Below the pieces are notes generated by a model that made no database searches, had not been told where the DNA came from, and worked only from the letters and a program-made list of their open reading frames with translations. From Sulfitobacter mediterraneus (GTDB lineage: Bacteria; Pseudomonadota; Alphaproteobacteria; Rhodobacterales; Rhodobacteraceae), in NCBI RefSeq assembly GCF_003054325.1, contig NZ_QBKU01000006.1:62001-126000 (forward strand): 64,000 bases of DNA, given 5' to 3'. A program made the translations under genes and the position numbers. Numbering within the stretch: position 1 is the first letter of the stretch; the number at the start of each line of letters is the position of its first letter. Of this stretch, positions 34,147 to 43,139 are shown in pieces.

Positions 34147-35412
34147 TCAACCGAACATGTCTGCGGTGATGCCCGCGTACCAACCTTCGGATTCTTCATA
34201 GGTGGCCTTACGCAAATCCGCGCTTTCGCCGGTTTTTGAGATAAACCCTTCAACCTTGGCGATCTTTTCGTCCGTGGCCTCATAGCTTGCACCGACTTTC
34301 ACACCATCATTGGTGTCGATCAGCGACCAGCAGGTGTTGGAGAACCGCGCCGGGAACACCTTGGAGCCGGTCAAGGCTCCGCGCACCGCATTGGCGCAGA
34401 CCTTGGCCTGACTGTTGGCCGAGAACCCGGATTTGGGCATATCGCCTTGCTGGGATGCATCGCCCAGAACGTAGATCTCTGCGTCGGCCTTGGTGGACAT
34501 ATCGGCGGCATTGACCGGAGCCCAATTGCCATCAGTGACACCCGCGATCTCCGCGATCCGGCCCGCTTTCATTGCGGGGATGACGTTGCACACATCCACT
34601 TTGGTTTCTTCGCCGTCGATGGTGACGGTCATTGCATTCGGATCAACCGAAACATTGCCGCCGCCGAAGTCTTCGCCGATCCAGTCGATCATGCCCTCAT
34701 AGTGGTTGGCCCAACCCTCTTGAAACAGGCTCATCTTTGAGAACTTTGGCTTGGGGTCCGCAACAATGATCTTGGCCGTAGGATTGTTGGCCTTGAGGAA
34801 ATGCGCAACCATCGACACCCGCTCATAGGGGCCGGGCGGGCAGCGGTACGGGTTGGGCGGCGCGACCATGGCAAAGGTGCCGCCTTCGGGCATCGCCATC
34901 AGTTGCGCCTTGAGCAGTTCACTTTGCGATCCGGCCTTGTAGGCGTGGGGCATGGCGTTCTGGGCGGACAGATCCCAGCCTTCAACTGCGCCATCTACAA
35001 AATCAATGCCCGGGCTGAGGATCAGCTTGTCATAGGGGACGCTGCCGCCACCGGCGAGGGAAACTGTCTTGGCGTCGCGGTCCACGCCCACGGCCCAGTC
35101 ATGCACAACGTTCACGCCACCCGCAGCCAAACTGCCATAGCTGTGACCGATGTCTTCGATGTCCTTGAACCCGCCCAGATAGAGGTTGGAGAAAAAGCAG
35201 GTGTAATACATGCGCGTGGGTTCAATCAGCGTGACGTCGATCGCGCCCTTGCTGTCTTTGGCGATATAACGCGCCGCCGTTGCGCCGCCTGCACCGCCGC
35301 CCACAACCACGACACGCGGTTTGCCATGCCCGTCCGCCAAAACCATTGGCGCGGAAAGGGACGCCGCAGCAGCCGCTGATGTCCCGATAAAATGACGTCT
35401 GTTCAGTTTCAT
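34147..35412 (-). CDS. soxF: SoxF, sulfide dehydrogenase flavoprotein
   Basis: This 421-residue protein has a Tat signal (NRRHFIGTSAAA). The FAD site VVVVGGGAGGATAAR matches flavocytochrome c sulfide dehydrogenase. Conserved cysteines are seen in YYTCFFSN (FAD-linking region) and NPYRCPPGPYERV (redox disulfide). SoxF pairs with the cytochrome SoxE, oxidises sulfide and can reactivate SoxYZ. The start at 35412 has GGAGGAA upstream; longer in-frame starts lack support. It follows soxE by about 20 bases. Confidence 0.93.
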   Translation of the reverse strand: MKLNRRHFIGTSAAAAASLSAPMVLADGHGKPRVVVVGGGAGGATAARYIAKDSKGAIDVTLIEPTRMYYTCFFSNLYLGGFKDIEDIGHSYGSLAAGGVNVVHDWAVGVDRDAKTVSLAGGGSVPYDKLILSPGIDFVDGAVEGWDLSAQNAMPHAYKAGSQSELLKAQLMAMPEGGTFAMVAPPNPYRCPPGPYERVSMVAHFLKANNPTAKIIVADPKPKFSKMSLFQEGWANHYEGMIDWIGEDFGGGNVSVDPNAMTVTIDGEETKVDVCNVIPAMKAGRIAEIAGVTDGNWAPVNAADMSTKADAEIYVLGDASQQGDMPKSGFSANSQAKVCANAVRGALTGSKVFPARFSNTCWSLIDTNDGVKVGASYEATDEKIAKVEGFISKTGESADLRKATYEESEGWYAGITADMFG

Positions 35413-35434
35413 TTTTCTTCCTCCCTGACGGGCC

Positions 35435-36142
35435 CTATTCGAGGGCCTCAAAATATGCGGCCAACGCCGCGATCTCTTCGTCTGACAACCGGCCTGCCAT
35501 CATCTGCATCACCGGATGCGGCCTGAGCTTGCGTTTGTAGGCGTGCATGGCCACGACAAAATCTTCGGCTGGCCAGTTGGTGATCGAGGGGATACCCGCA
35601 TCCTCACCGTCACGCTGATGGCAGGTGCTGCAATCTCCAGCCAGATATTCACCATACTCCGGATCGCCCTGCAGCGCGAGAATGGCGGGATCTATGTCAT
35701 GATCCGTTGCCGTTGCTGTTGGCTCCGCTTCGGGAAAGTTTGCCGGATCGTCCGAAAACTGCCGCAGATAAACGAGCAGATCGTCGCGGTCTGCTGCGTC
35801 CTTGATCCCCTTGAAGTTCATTCGGGTTTTGGACACCAGCGCCTTGGGGTTCTCGATATAGGCGTCAAGTGTTTGGGCTGTCCAAGTCAGGCCATCATTG
35901 CCCATCCGGTCCATGCTTTTGGAGTATCGGAACCCCTCGATTACGCCCGCCCTGCGGCCAAATACACCGTTCAATTGCGGACCAACCCGATCTTTGGCCC
36001 CCTCTCCCACTTGATGGCAAGCTTTGCATTGCTGGAAAACTTTCGCACCGTTTACCGCATCGCCCACTTCTGTGGCAGAGGAGACCCCCGCCACCAACGC
36101 GGCGGCGAGAAACGTCAGGAGAGATGTGAACCGTACGGTCAC
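35435..36142 (-). CDS. soxE: SoxE, periplasmic dihaem cytochrome c
   Basis: This protein of about 235 residues has two haem-binding motifs, KCKACHQVG and DCSTCHQRDG, after a signal peptide (FTSLLTFLAAALVAGVSS). I prefer a GTG start at 36142 because the signal peptide begins directly there; an ATG at 36175 would add eleven polar residues and overlap soxD. The N-terminal haem domain closely resembles the C-terminal domain of the adjacent SoxD (KCKACHQVG, GFxYSK patterns), suggesting an origin by domain duplication. It should carry electrons from SoxF. Confidence 0.87.
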   Translation of the reverse strand: MTVRFTSLLTFLAAALVAGVSSATEVGDAVNGAKVFQQCKACHQVGEGAKDRVGPQLNGVFGRRAGVIEGFRYSKSMDRMGNDGLTWTAQTLDAYIENPKALVSKTRMNFKGIKDAADRDDLLVYLRQFSDDPANFPEAEPTATATDHDIDPAILALQGDPEYGEYLAGDCSTCHQRDGEDAGIPSITNWPAEDFVVAMHAYKRKLRPHPVMQMMAGRLSDEEIAALAAYFEALE

Positions 36143-36146
36143 TCCA

Positions 36147-37193
36147 TCACTCCGCGAAGGTCTTGAGGTATTCAATCACCGCCGCTTGATCCTTTTCCTT
36201 TTTCAAACCGGCAAAGCCCATTTTGGTCCCCTTGAGGTATTTCTTCGGCTTTTCGAGGAAAGCTGCCAATTCTTCAGGTGTCCAGACCAATCCGCCTTCG
36301 GCAGCGGCCTTCAGAGCTTTGGAATATTTGAACCCGTCCACGGCTCCGGATGCTCCGCCGACGATCCCGTTCAGGACCGGACCAGAGCGGTTTTTGGCTT
36401 TGGCGCCGACCTGATGGCAGGCTTTGCACTTTTTGAATACCTTCTCGCCCGCCTTCGCCAATTCGGCGTCAATCGCAGGCGCGGCGGCTTCAACCGGCGC
36501 TTCTTCGGTCTCTTCGGCCTTGGCTGCATTGGCTTGTGTGACTTCGGCAGTTGCCGGCTTGTCTTCTTCGGGGGTGACATCAAGAACCATGGCACGCATG
36601 GTCACTTTGACCTCATCCTTGCAGTTTTCCATGCAGGGCTCACCGCTCCAGATTGCGTATTCGGTCTCCGCGCGGTTGTCCAAAATGAATCCCTGCGCGT
36701 TGGGCAATTCAACATCGGCAAATGTTTCATCCGACAGGACAAAATCATCTTCGATCAGATCGTTGGAATACAGGATATAGGCGACAATCGCATAGACCTC
36801 ATCATCGCTGAGCGTGCCCGCATTGCCGTAGGGCATGGACCGTTTGATATAGTCAAATGCCGTGCTGAGATGCGGCCAGTAAGAGCCGACCGTCTTGAGC
36901 GGATCTTCGTGATCGAGGGTATCCGCACCGCCGGCCAGCTTGGGCCAGTTGTCGATCCCTTCGGCAAAATCACCGTGGCAGACCGCGCATTGCTCGGCAA
37001 AAATTTCTTCGCCAACAATCGCGTCCCCTGATCCGGCAGGCAGGCCATCCCCATTGGGGCTGACATCGCCGTCCCATGCGGCAATTTCCTCGGGCAGGGC
37101 CGCGCGGCCAAGGCCGAATTTCTCGGCGGATGCGGGCGCGGCCAATCCGGCCAGCAAAGCGATCAGGGGAATGGATTTAAGAAACTTCGACAT
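36147..37193 (-). CDS. soxD: SoxD, dihaem cytochrome subunit of Sox sulfane dehydrogenase
   Basis: This 348-residue protein has a Sec signal (KSIPLIALLAGLAAPASA). A first cytochrome c domain contains CAVCHGD. A long acidic Ala/Glu-rich linker (about residues 195-240) leads to a second cytochrome c domain with KCKACHQVGAK. This is the normal SoxD layout. With SoxC it oxidises the SoxY-bound sulfane sulfur. The start overlaps the soxC end by 17 bases. Confidence 0.94.
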   Translation of the reverse strand: MSKFLKSIPLIALLAGLAAPASAEKFGLGRAALPEEIAAWDGDVSPNGDGLPAGSGDAIVGEEIFAEQCAVCHGDFAEGIDNWPKLAGGADTLDHEDPLKTVGSYWPHLSTAFDYIKRSMPYGNAGTLSDDEVYAIVAYILYSNDLIEDDFVLSDETFADVELPNAQGFILDNRAETEYAIWSGEPCMENCKDEVKVTMRAMVLDVTPEEDKPATAEVTQANAAKAEETEEAPVEAAAPAIDAELAKAGEKVFKKCKACHQVGAKAKNRSGPVLNGIVGGASGAVDGFKYSKALKAAAEGGLVWTPEELAAFLEKPKKYLKGTKMGFAGLKKEKDQAAVIEYLKTFAE

Positions 37194-38460
37194 TTTCAGC
37201 CTCGCCCGTGCTGCGCACCAACCATGTCTGGATGCAGTTGTTGTGATAGATGGAGTTGAGCCCGCGCACCTCGCGCAATTGCGCCTTGGTGGGCTGCACA
37301 TATCCGGTGTCGTCCATGGCACGTGATTGCAGCATCATCTCTTCCCCGTCCCAATCGGTATCGAGATAAAAGCGGGTCATCGCCATTTTCTCGCCCGGCT
37401 TGGCCAGGCGGGCGGTTTCCCATGTTTCGCCGCCATCCTTGGACACATCGACACGTTTGATCGCACCGCGCCCGGACCACGCCAGCCCGGTGATCACCAA
37501 TGGCCCTTTGCCGTGGGTGATCGGCGCTTGCGGGCTGGGCGAGGTGACGACCGACTTGGCATCCATCGCCCAGGTCCATTTGCGGGCAATGCCGTTTTCC
37601 AAGACGTCAGTGTATTTGCTGGTCTCTTCGCGGCTTTCGACCGGCGCATCCGTGACCTCGATCCGGCGGATCCATTTGACCCACATGTTGCCTTCCCAAC
37701 CGGGGACAACCAGACGCACAGGATAGCCGTGTTCTTTGCGCAGCGCCTCGCCGTTGGCTTTGAAAGCGACCAAGACATCGTCCAAGGCCTTTTCCATCGG
37801 AATGGAACGCCCGTTTGATGACGCATCTGCGCCTTCGACGAACACCCACTTGTCCTTGAGATCACCTGCGGTATCCAGACCGGCCTCTTCAAGCAGGGTG
37901 CGCAACGGCACGCCCGTGTATTCCATGTTGTGGATCATGCCGTGGGTGAATTGCGCCCCGTTCAATTGGGCCCCGGCCCATTCCATGCCTGTGTTGGCGG
38001 CGCATTCGCAGAAATAGACGTGGTTCTCGCGCGGGAAACGTTCGAGATCGGCGTAGGAAAAGACCAGCGGCGTATCGACCAGACCGTTGATCATCAGGCG
38101 GTAGTCCTGCTTTTTCAGGTCAATCGCGCCGGAGTGGTGCCGCTCAAACGCGCAGCCCTGCGGGGTAATTGTACCGTCAAGTGCGTGGATCGGGGTGAAA
38201 TTGATCGAACTGACGGTGTCAGCGGTCAACCATTCCACATTACGGCGGATCACGTCGTTTTCATATTCAATCGGCAGGCCATAAGGCGTGGCATCCACGC
38301 CATCACCCAACTCCTGTGCCCAAGGCTGTACTTGCGTGATCAACGGATCAGGGCTGGCGGCACGGGCGGTGCCCGCGGCGATGGCGCCTGCACTGGCCGC
38401 TGCGGCCCCGCTTAGGAAGGCACGGCGCGAGGGAGCGCCCGGCGTTTTCTTATCTGACAT
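37177..38460 (-). CDS. soxC: SoxC, molybdenum subunit of Sox sulfane dehydrogenase
   Basis: This 427-residue protein of the sulfite oxidase family has a Tat signal (PSRRAFLSGAAA). The molybdenum cofactor domain has HVYFCECAANTG, which carries the molybdenum-ligating Cys. A C-terminal dimerisation domain contains KRVDVSKDGGETWETA and HNNCIQTWLVR. The presence of soxCD predicts full oxidation of thiosulfate to sulfate without sulfur globules. Confidence 0.95.
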   Translation of the reverse strand: MSDKKTPGAPSRRAFLSGAAAASAGAIAAGTARAASPDPLITQVQPWAQELGDGVDATPYGLPIEYENDVIRRNVEWLTADTVSSINFTPIHALDGTITPQGCAFERHHSGAIDLKKQDYRLMINGLVDTPLVFSYADLERFPRENHVYFCECAANTGMEWAGAQLNGAQFTHGMIHNMEYTGVPLRTLLEEAGLDTAGDLKDKWVFVEGADASSNGRSIPMEKALDDVLVAFKANGEALRKEHGYPVRLVVPGWEGNMWVKWIRRIEVTDAPVESREETSKYTDVLENGIARKWTWAMDAKSVVTSPSPQAPITHGKGPLVITGLAWSGRGAIKRVDVSKDGGETWETARLAKPGEKMAMTRFYLDTDWDGEEMMLQSRAMDDTGYVQPTKAQLREVRGLNSIYHNNCIQTWLVRSTGEAENVEVS

Positions 38461-38489
38461 CTGTTATGTCTCCTCTGGCAGTTCGGGGG

Positions 38490-40193
38490 TTAAACCCCGA
38501 CAACTTTCACACTGTTGTTCGGATCAAGGGATACTGTCCCCTGATTGGCGATATGGGCCTCGACCACATCCCAGATCTGCGGCCCTTCGGTGCCTTGGTT
38601 CACCGAGGCCCAGCCCGCGACCTGATAGGTCTTGGACGGATCAATCATCTCGCCCGTTTTGAGCAAGGTCATCTCGGTGATGCGGTCGCCCTGCGGCTTG
38701 GTCACGTCAATCCTGTAGCCAAGGCCACCGACGCGCACCATATCGCCGCCCTGCTGGTAATAGGGGTCAGGGTTGAACAGGTTGTCGGCCACATCCTCCA
38801 GCACTATATGCAGGAATTCACCCGTCATCTCGGTCCGGTAAGCTTCGCCATAAGTCATCGAGGTGACGTTCCAGATGTCTTCGCGGGTGATGTCCTGACC
38901 GGGCAGGATCGACGGGCCCCAGCGCACACCGGGGGACAAGGCGATATCCGCCTCCCGTTCCGAGATCAGCGCATCACAAATCAAATCATCCCATGTGCCG
39001 TTGAAATTGCCACGGCGGTAAAGCGTTTGGTCATCAGCCGTCTTGCCGATCACCTTTGTCAGATCGTCGAGGTATGGCGCACGCTGTTCATCAATCAGCT
39101 TGGCCACCTCTGCATCGGGGGTGATCACATCCGAGAAGATCGGGATCAACTTGTGGCGGAAGCCCATCATGCGGCCATCGCGCACATCCAGATCGACGCG
39201 GCTGACAAATTTACCGTTGGACCCGGACGCAACGATGATCGTGTCGCCCACCAACACCGGCTCGGGCAGCGCGTCATGGGTGTGACCGGACAGGATCACG
39301 TCGATGCCCGTCACAATGCCTGCCATCCGCTTGTCCACGTCAAAGCCGTTGTGACTGAGGCAAACCACCAGTTCCGCCCCTTCGGCACGCACCCGATCGA
39401 CCATCTCCTGCATGTTCTCGTCGCGGATGCCAAAGGCGTATTCGGGGAACATCCAGCCGGGGTTGGCGATGGGCATATAGGGGAAGGCCTGACCGATGAC
39501 CGCAATCTTTACACCGCCGCGTTCGAAGAATTTATAAGGCGGGAACAATTCGGCGGGTTCATCCCATTCAGCGTCAAAGATGTTTTGACCCAGCGCGGCA
39601 AACGGCAGGCCCTCTACAATCTCGTTCACCCGGTCAGAGCCCAGCGTGAATTCCCAGTGGAAGGTCATCGCGTCGGGGTTGAGGGCGTTCATGACATTGA
39701 CCATGTCCTGCCCTTGGGTGTGATAGCAGGTATAGCTGCCATGCCATGTGTCGCCGCCATCCAGCAGCAATGCATCGGGGCGGTCGGCACGGATCGAATT
39801 GATCACGGTCGCAACCCGGTCCAGTCCCCCCACACGGCCATAGCCTTTGGCCAGCGACGCAAAATCATTATAAGTCAGGGCATAGGCAGAGGGGCTGCCG
39901 TCCTCGATGCCGTAAGCGCGCCGAAAATCGGCGCCGGTGACATGAGGCACTGCACCTTTGTTGTTACCAACACCGATGTTGACCTCAGGCTCGCGAAAAT
40001 ACAGCGGTTTGAGCTGCGCATGGATGTCCGTGACATGGATCAACGAGACATTCCCAAAGCTGTCAAACTCCAGCAGCTTGTCCTGTGTCAGGGCCTGTTG
40101 CGCAGCAAGTTGCGCCCAATTGCCAAAACCGGACCCACCATAAAGCGCCGCAGCGGCCATGGAGGTTTGCAGGAAATCACGGCGAGAAATCAT
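38490..40193 (-). CDS. soxB: SoxB, thiosulfohydrolase
   Basis: This 567-residue protein of the 5'-nucleotidase-like fold has a Tat signal (ISRRDFLQTSMA). Its dimanganese site includes HVTDIHAQL, LLLDGGDTWHGS and GHTHDALPEP. TFHWEFTLGSDRV matches the SoxB-specific HWEFT stretch. SoxB releases sulfate from the cysteine-bound intermediate on SoxY. The ATG at 40193 fits the Tat signal; an ATG at 40226 would add eleven basic residues and cannot be fully excluded. Confidence 0.95.
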   Translation of the reverse strand: MISRRDFLQTSMAAAALYGGSGFGNWAQLAAQQALTQDKLLEFDSFGNVSLIHVTDIHAQLKPLYFREPEVNIGVGNNKGAVPHVTGADFRRAYGIEDGSPSAYALTYNDFASLAKGYGRVGGLDRVATVINSIRADRPDALLLDGGDTWHGSYTCYHTQGQDMVNVMNALNPDAMTFHWEFTLGSDRVNEIVEGLPFAALGQNIFDAEWDEPAELFPPYKFFERGGVKIAVIGQAFPYMPIANPGWMFPEYAFGIRDENMQEMVDRVRAEGAELVVCLSHNGFDVDKRMAGIVTGIDVILSGHTHDALPEPVLVGDTIIVASGSNGKFVSRVDLDVRDGRMMGFRHKLIPIFSDVITPDAEVAKLIDEQRAPYLDDLTKVIGKTADDQTLYRRGNFNGTWDDLICDALISEREADIALSPGVRWGPSILPGQDITREDIWNVTSMTYGEAYRTEMTGEFLHIVLEDVADNLFNPDPYYQQGGDMVRVGGLGYRIDVTKPQGDRITEMTLLKTGEMIDPSKTYQVAGWASVNQGTEGPQIWDVVEAHIANQGTVSLDPNNSVKVVGV

Positions 40194-40246
40194 AGGGTGG
40201 CTCCGGTCACGCGCACGTATGCGCATTTATGAATTTAATAAGTGCG

Positions 40247-40276
40247 AAAAACCCCGCGCAGCGTCCTGCGCGGGGT
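40247..40276 (-). terminator. Hairpin between soxA and soxB
   Basis: A perfect 11-bp stem (ACCCCGCGCAG / CTGCGCGGGGT) with a 4-base loop is followed on the minus strand by TTTT. It lies just after the soxA stop. It is likely a partial terminator that lets soxXYZA outnumber soxBCDEF transcripts, or an RNA-processing site. Confidence 0.72.
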
Positions 40277-40282
40277 CATGGT

Positions 40283-41134
40283 TTAGTTTCGGATGGACGG
40301 CCCTTCGACGGACAGACCATTGCCGCGTGATGCGACGTACAGTTCAAGCGCGATAAACTCAGGCGAACCGGGCTTGTAGGTCTCGGCGCGGGTGTCGCGC
40401 ACACAACCTTTGAAACGGGCATGCACCGCGTTCAGCTTGGTGTTTTTCAGGCGGTAAACGGGGAAGCCGTTGATCTGGCCCTGGCTGAGGTGATCGGCGC
40501 GGATCATCTTGCCATAGCTGTCTTCGTGGCAATTGGCGCAAGACAGTTCCAGCTGACCTGTGCGGGTGTAGTAGAGCTCCTTGCCCTGCTCCCACGTTGA
40601 TTGCGCCGGACCGTCAATGGCGACATTGATCGGCATACCGCGAGACACAGACGCCAGCAGCGCGGTCATATTGACCATGTTGCTTTTGGTGTACTTCCAC
40701 TTTTCCGCGCCCATACGGTTTTCGCGGCAGTCGTTGATCTGCATCTCAAGGGTGCGCACCTCCCCTGCTGCTTCGTTCCACTTGGGATACACAGCACGCA
40801 CGCCGGCCATTGTATCAGGCTCGTTATGGCAGCTTGCGCAGGACTTGCCTTCGGAGCCTTCTGCGGTGTTCCAGACATCTTCGGCCTGTTCCACAAAGAT
40901 CATGCCGGGGTTGTCGAAATCATCCGCTTGCATGGCGCGGGTTTCAGTTCCGCGGAAAAGCCAACCCGAAAGAACCTCATCCACTGCATCCTCAAGATGC
41001 GCAGGCGCCGCTGTGCGCGTCACCATGGTGATGTCTTCGTTCAGGATCAGCGTATCATCCACCGGATCGGCCATCGCCGCCCCGCCAAATGCCATCACCG
41101 ATACCGTGCAGGCCATTTGTGCCAGTCGTTTCAT
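40283..41134 (-). CDS. soxA: SoxA, dihaem subunit of the thiosulfate-oxidising cytochrome
   Basis: This is a 283-residue protein with a signal peptide (about residues 1-22). Two haem motifs are present, C99-x2-C102-H103 and C199-x2-C202-H203. A lone C136 (NDCREN) serves as a haem-ligand-type position. C244 (FKGCVRD) is the catalytic persulfide Cys. With SoxX it couples thiosulfate to the SoxY cysteine. The ATG at 41134 has a GGAGGAA site. Confidence 0.95.
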   Translation of the reverse strand: MKRLAQMACTVSVMAFGGAAMADPVDDTLILNEDITMVTRTAAPAHLEDAVDEVLSGWLFRGTETRAMQADDFDNPGMIFVEQAEDVWNTAEGSEGKSCASCHNEPDTMAGVRAVYPKWNEAAGEVRTLEMQINDCRENRMGAEKWKYTKSNMVNMTALLASVSRGMPINVAIDGPAQSTWEQGKELYYTRTGQLELSCANCHEDSYGKMIRADHLSQGQINGFPVYRLKNTKLNAVHARFKGCVRDTRAETYKPGSPEFIALELYVASRGNGLSVEGPSIRN

Positions 41135-41161
41135 ATGTGTTCCTCCCAGTGACACAGCCCC

Positions 41162-41491
41162 TCAGCCGATCGCAATTTTTTTGCTTGTTTCGTAGATCGA
41201 CCCATCATCGTCATACCAAGTGAATTTGAATTCACCGGCTTCGGGCACGGTGGCCTGAAATTCCAGATAGGGGTTGGTCGAGATTGCCGGCTCAAGGGTC
41301 ACGTCAATCACGTTTTCACCGTTAAAGTCACAGGTGAACCGGTTGATGATGGACCGTGGAATAGGGTTGCCATCGTCATCTTTACGCTGGCCGGATTCCA
41401 TTTTGTGGCTGATCAAAGTCTTGATCGTGATCGCCTCACCGGCGGCCGCCTTTTTGGGGACTTTGACGCGGGGTTTTACACCAGATGCCAT
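41162..41491 (-). CDS. soxZ: SoxZ, sulfur-carrier partner
   Basis: This 109-residue beta-sandwich protein has KPRVKVPKKAAAGEAITIKTLISH near the start and GEFKFTWYDDDGSIYETSK near the end, both typical of SoxZ. It has one Cys (FTCDFNG) but no signal peptide. It is exported as a complex with SoxY, whose signal serves both. It lies about 20 bases after soxY. Confidence 0.95.
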   Translation of the reverse strand: MASGVKPRVKVPKKAAAGEAITIKTLISHKMESGQRKDDDGNPIPRSIINRFTCDFNGENVIDVTLEPAISTNPYLEFQATVPEAGEFKFTWYDDDGSIYETSKKIAIG

Positions 41492-41511
41492 GTTGAATTC
41501 TCCTTAATGCC

Positions 41512-41928
41512 TTAGCCGCCGCAGCCGCCGATTGTTACTTTGACTGTGCTGGATGCCTTGGCGAATGTGCCGTCTGCCATTTTGGCGATGGCAACAACGT
41601 CCTGCGTGCCCGCCAGGCGGATACGTGTGGAGGCCTGATGCGATGCGGCCAGCTTGCCGAATTTGAAAGTGGCGACCGGCGGCGTCGGGTTGCCCAGTGC
41701 CAGCACCATAATCTCGACCGCGCCGGGGGCGTCGACCTCGATTGGCACGGTGTTGCCGTTCTCGGCAATCTCGGGCGCGGTCAGTGTCACGCCGGTGTCG
41801 GCCATTGCTGCGCCGCCGGTGAAGGCTTCGATCTCGGCTTCGCCTGCGGCGTAGCCCTTGACCGGAAGACCCGCGAGAACAAGTGCCCCCGCCCCAAGCG
41901 CCAGCGCATTGCGTCGTGTGAATTCCAT
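41512..41928 (-). CDS. soxY: SoxY, sulfur-carrier protein
   Basis: This 138-residue protein has a Tat signal (FTRRNALALGAGA). It ends in VTIGGCGG, the swinging arm whose Cys136 carries the sulfur intermediates through the cycle. It forms the SoxYZ complex with the following gene product and is a substrate of SoxAX, SoxB and SoxCD. Confidence 0.96.
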   Translation of the reverse strand: MEFTRRNALALGAGALVLAGLPVKGYAAGEAEIEAFTGGAAMADTGVTLTAPEIAENGNTVPIEVDAPGAVEIMVLALGNPTPPVATFKFGKLAASHQASTRIRLAGTQDVVAIAKMADGTFAKASSTVKVTIGGCGG

Positions 41929-41964
41929 GAGTGATCTCCTAGTCTGGTCCGCAGACCCTGCGGA

Positions 41965-42438
41965 TTATTCTTTGAGTGTCTTGAGGTAGGCGACAACATC
42001 TTCGATCTGTTGCGCAGTCAGGACCGGACCAAAGGTCTCGTCCGCCGCTTTGCCTGTGTATGCTTTGCCCGGGCGGATGAAGCCCTCGGTCTTGTAGAAG
42101 GCTGGCATCATCGTGTCTTCGAACATGAGTTTGGCGTTTGCCACGATCCCGCGCAGCTCTGCTTCGTTCCAGCGATCACCAGCGCCATCCAGCGCAGGAC
42201 CGATCTCGCCGTGGAACGGCACATCGCTCAGATCGGTGACCTGATGACAGGCCACGCAGTTGCCTTTTTTCTTGTTGCCAACGATGTTGCGGCCTTCAAC
42301 CGGATCACCAGCTGCGCCCGACAATGACATCGCAACGGTGCCCTCGTCGTATTTCACCGCTGTAGGCGCCACGGCTTCGGCCAGTGCCGCGCTTGTCAGC
42401 ATGCCCGCAATCACGGCTGCAGTTCCTAAAATCTTCAT
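41965..42438 (-). CDS. soxX: SoxX, monohaem subunit of the thiosulfate-oxidising cytochrome
   Basis: This is a 157-residue cytochrome c with a Sec signal (cleavage near ALA, residue 20) and one haem motif, NCVACHQV. TMMPAFYK is the likely axial Met region. It is the first gene of the soxXYZABCDEF block. An AT-rich dyad at 42505-42524 lies upstream, where SoxR would be expected to bind. Confidence 0.95.
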   Translation of the reverse strand: MKILGTAAVIAGMLTSAALAEAVAPTAVKYDEGTVAMSLSGAAGDPVEGRNIVGNKKKGNCVACHQVTDLSDVPFHGEIGPALDGAGDRWNEAELRGIVANAKLMFEDTMMPAFYKTEGFIRPGKAYTGKAADETFGPVLTAQQIEDVVAYLKTLKE

Positions 42439-42504
42439 GCGTCCTCCCTTGCCTTCACGGCGTTTTGTATACCGTAGCGCACGATTTCCCGATCACGCAA
42501 CAAC

Positions 42505-42524
42505 AAATTCAGTTTAATGAATTT
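42505..42524. promoter_or_regulatory. Putative SoxR operator between soxW and soxX
   Basis: AAATTCA and TGAATTT form a perfect 7-bp dyad with a 6-base spacer, in a 124-base gap before soxX. This position corresponds to the soxW-soxX ('wx') operator reported for SoxR in another alphaproteobacterium. The dyad is also followed by a T-run on the plus strand, but no rightward gene ends there. Confidence 0.6.
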
Positions 42525-42562
42525 TTTTATCTGAGCGACCAATCTCGTGTGCGCCCATCCGA

Positions 42563-43126
42563 TCACCCGGCACGTTCGGCGATCTTACGGGCATGATATT
42601 TCTGGAAACTTTCGTCTCCGACATAGCCTTTCTCGACGACCCAGTTGAACATGTCAAACGTGGTTTGGCGGCCAAAGGCACCGGGCATCGTGGCCACCGC
42701 CGCTTGGGATGCCGTCATGCCATCCTCTACATTTTCGGGGAAAAACAGAATCGTTGGCGTGAACAAAACGCCCCATTTGCGCACCATCTGTTTCTCGGAA
42801 AGTGTCTCTCCGTCAAAGTCGGTGACCTCGACATCGCCAAACATGTTCACCTGCACGACAAAGTAGTTTTGCGCGATGTAATCGGCAATTTCGGGCTGCG
42901 GATAGATCTCTTCGTGCATCTTGGTGCAGTAGATACAGCCGCGTTGTTCAATCATCACCACCAACCGCTTGCCCTCGGCGTTGGCCTCTTCCAGATCCTC
43001 GCTCAGATCTTTGAAAGTGTCGCGCATCCAAGGGGCTTTGTGCAGCCCGTCATCGCCCACCTCTGCCGCGTGCAGAGGCAGCGCCAAAGCCAGCAGGCTT
43101 GCGACCAGTATTGCAATCCGTTTCAT
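42563..43126 (-). CDS. soxW: SoxW, periplasmic thioredoxin
   Basis: This 187-residue thioredoxin-fold protein has a Sec signal (LVASLLALALPLHA). The redox motif CIYC lies within EQRGCIYCTKMHEE. The cis-Pro loop reads FTPTILFF. It receives electrons from SoxV and keeps periplasmic Sox thiols reduced. It starts 13 bases after soxV. Confidence 0.93.
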   Translation of the reverse strand: MKRIAILVASLLALALPLHAAEVGDDGLHKAPWMRDTFKDLSEDLEEANAEGKRLVVMIEQRGCIYCTKMHEEIYPQPEIADYIAQNYFVVQVNMFGDVEVTDFDGETLSEKQMVRKWGVLFTPTILFFPENVEDGMTASQAAVATMPGAFGRQTTFDMFNWVVEKGYVGDESFQKYHARKIAERAG

Positions 43127-43139
43127 AGGTGTCTCTCCC

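Noticed and set aside
38466..40232. A 588-codon open frame on the plus strand
   Set aside because: It is the antisense shadow of soxB. It is rich in His, Arg and Asp as expected from reversed codons and shows no family motif.
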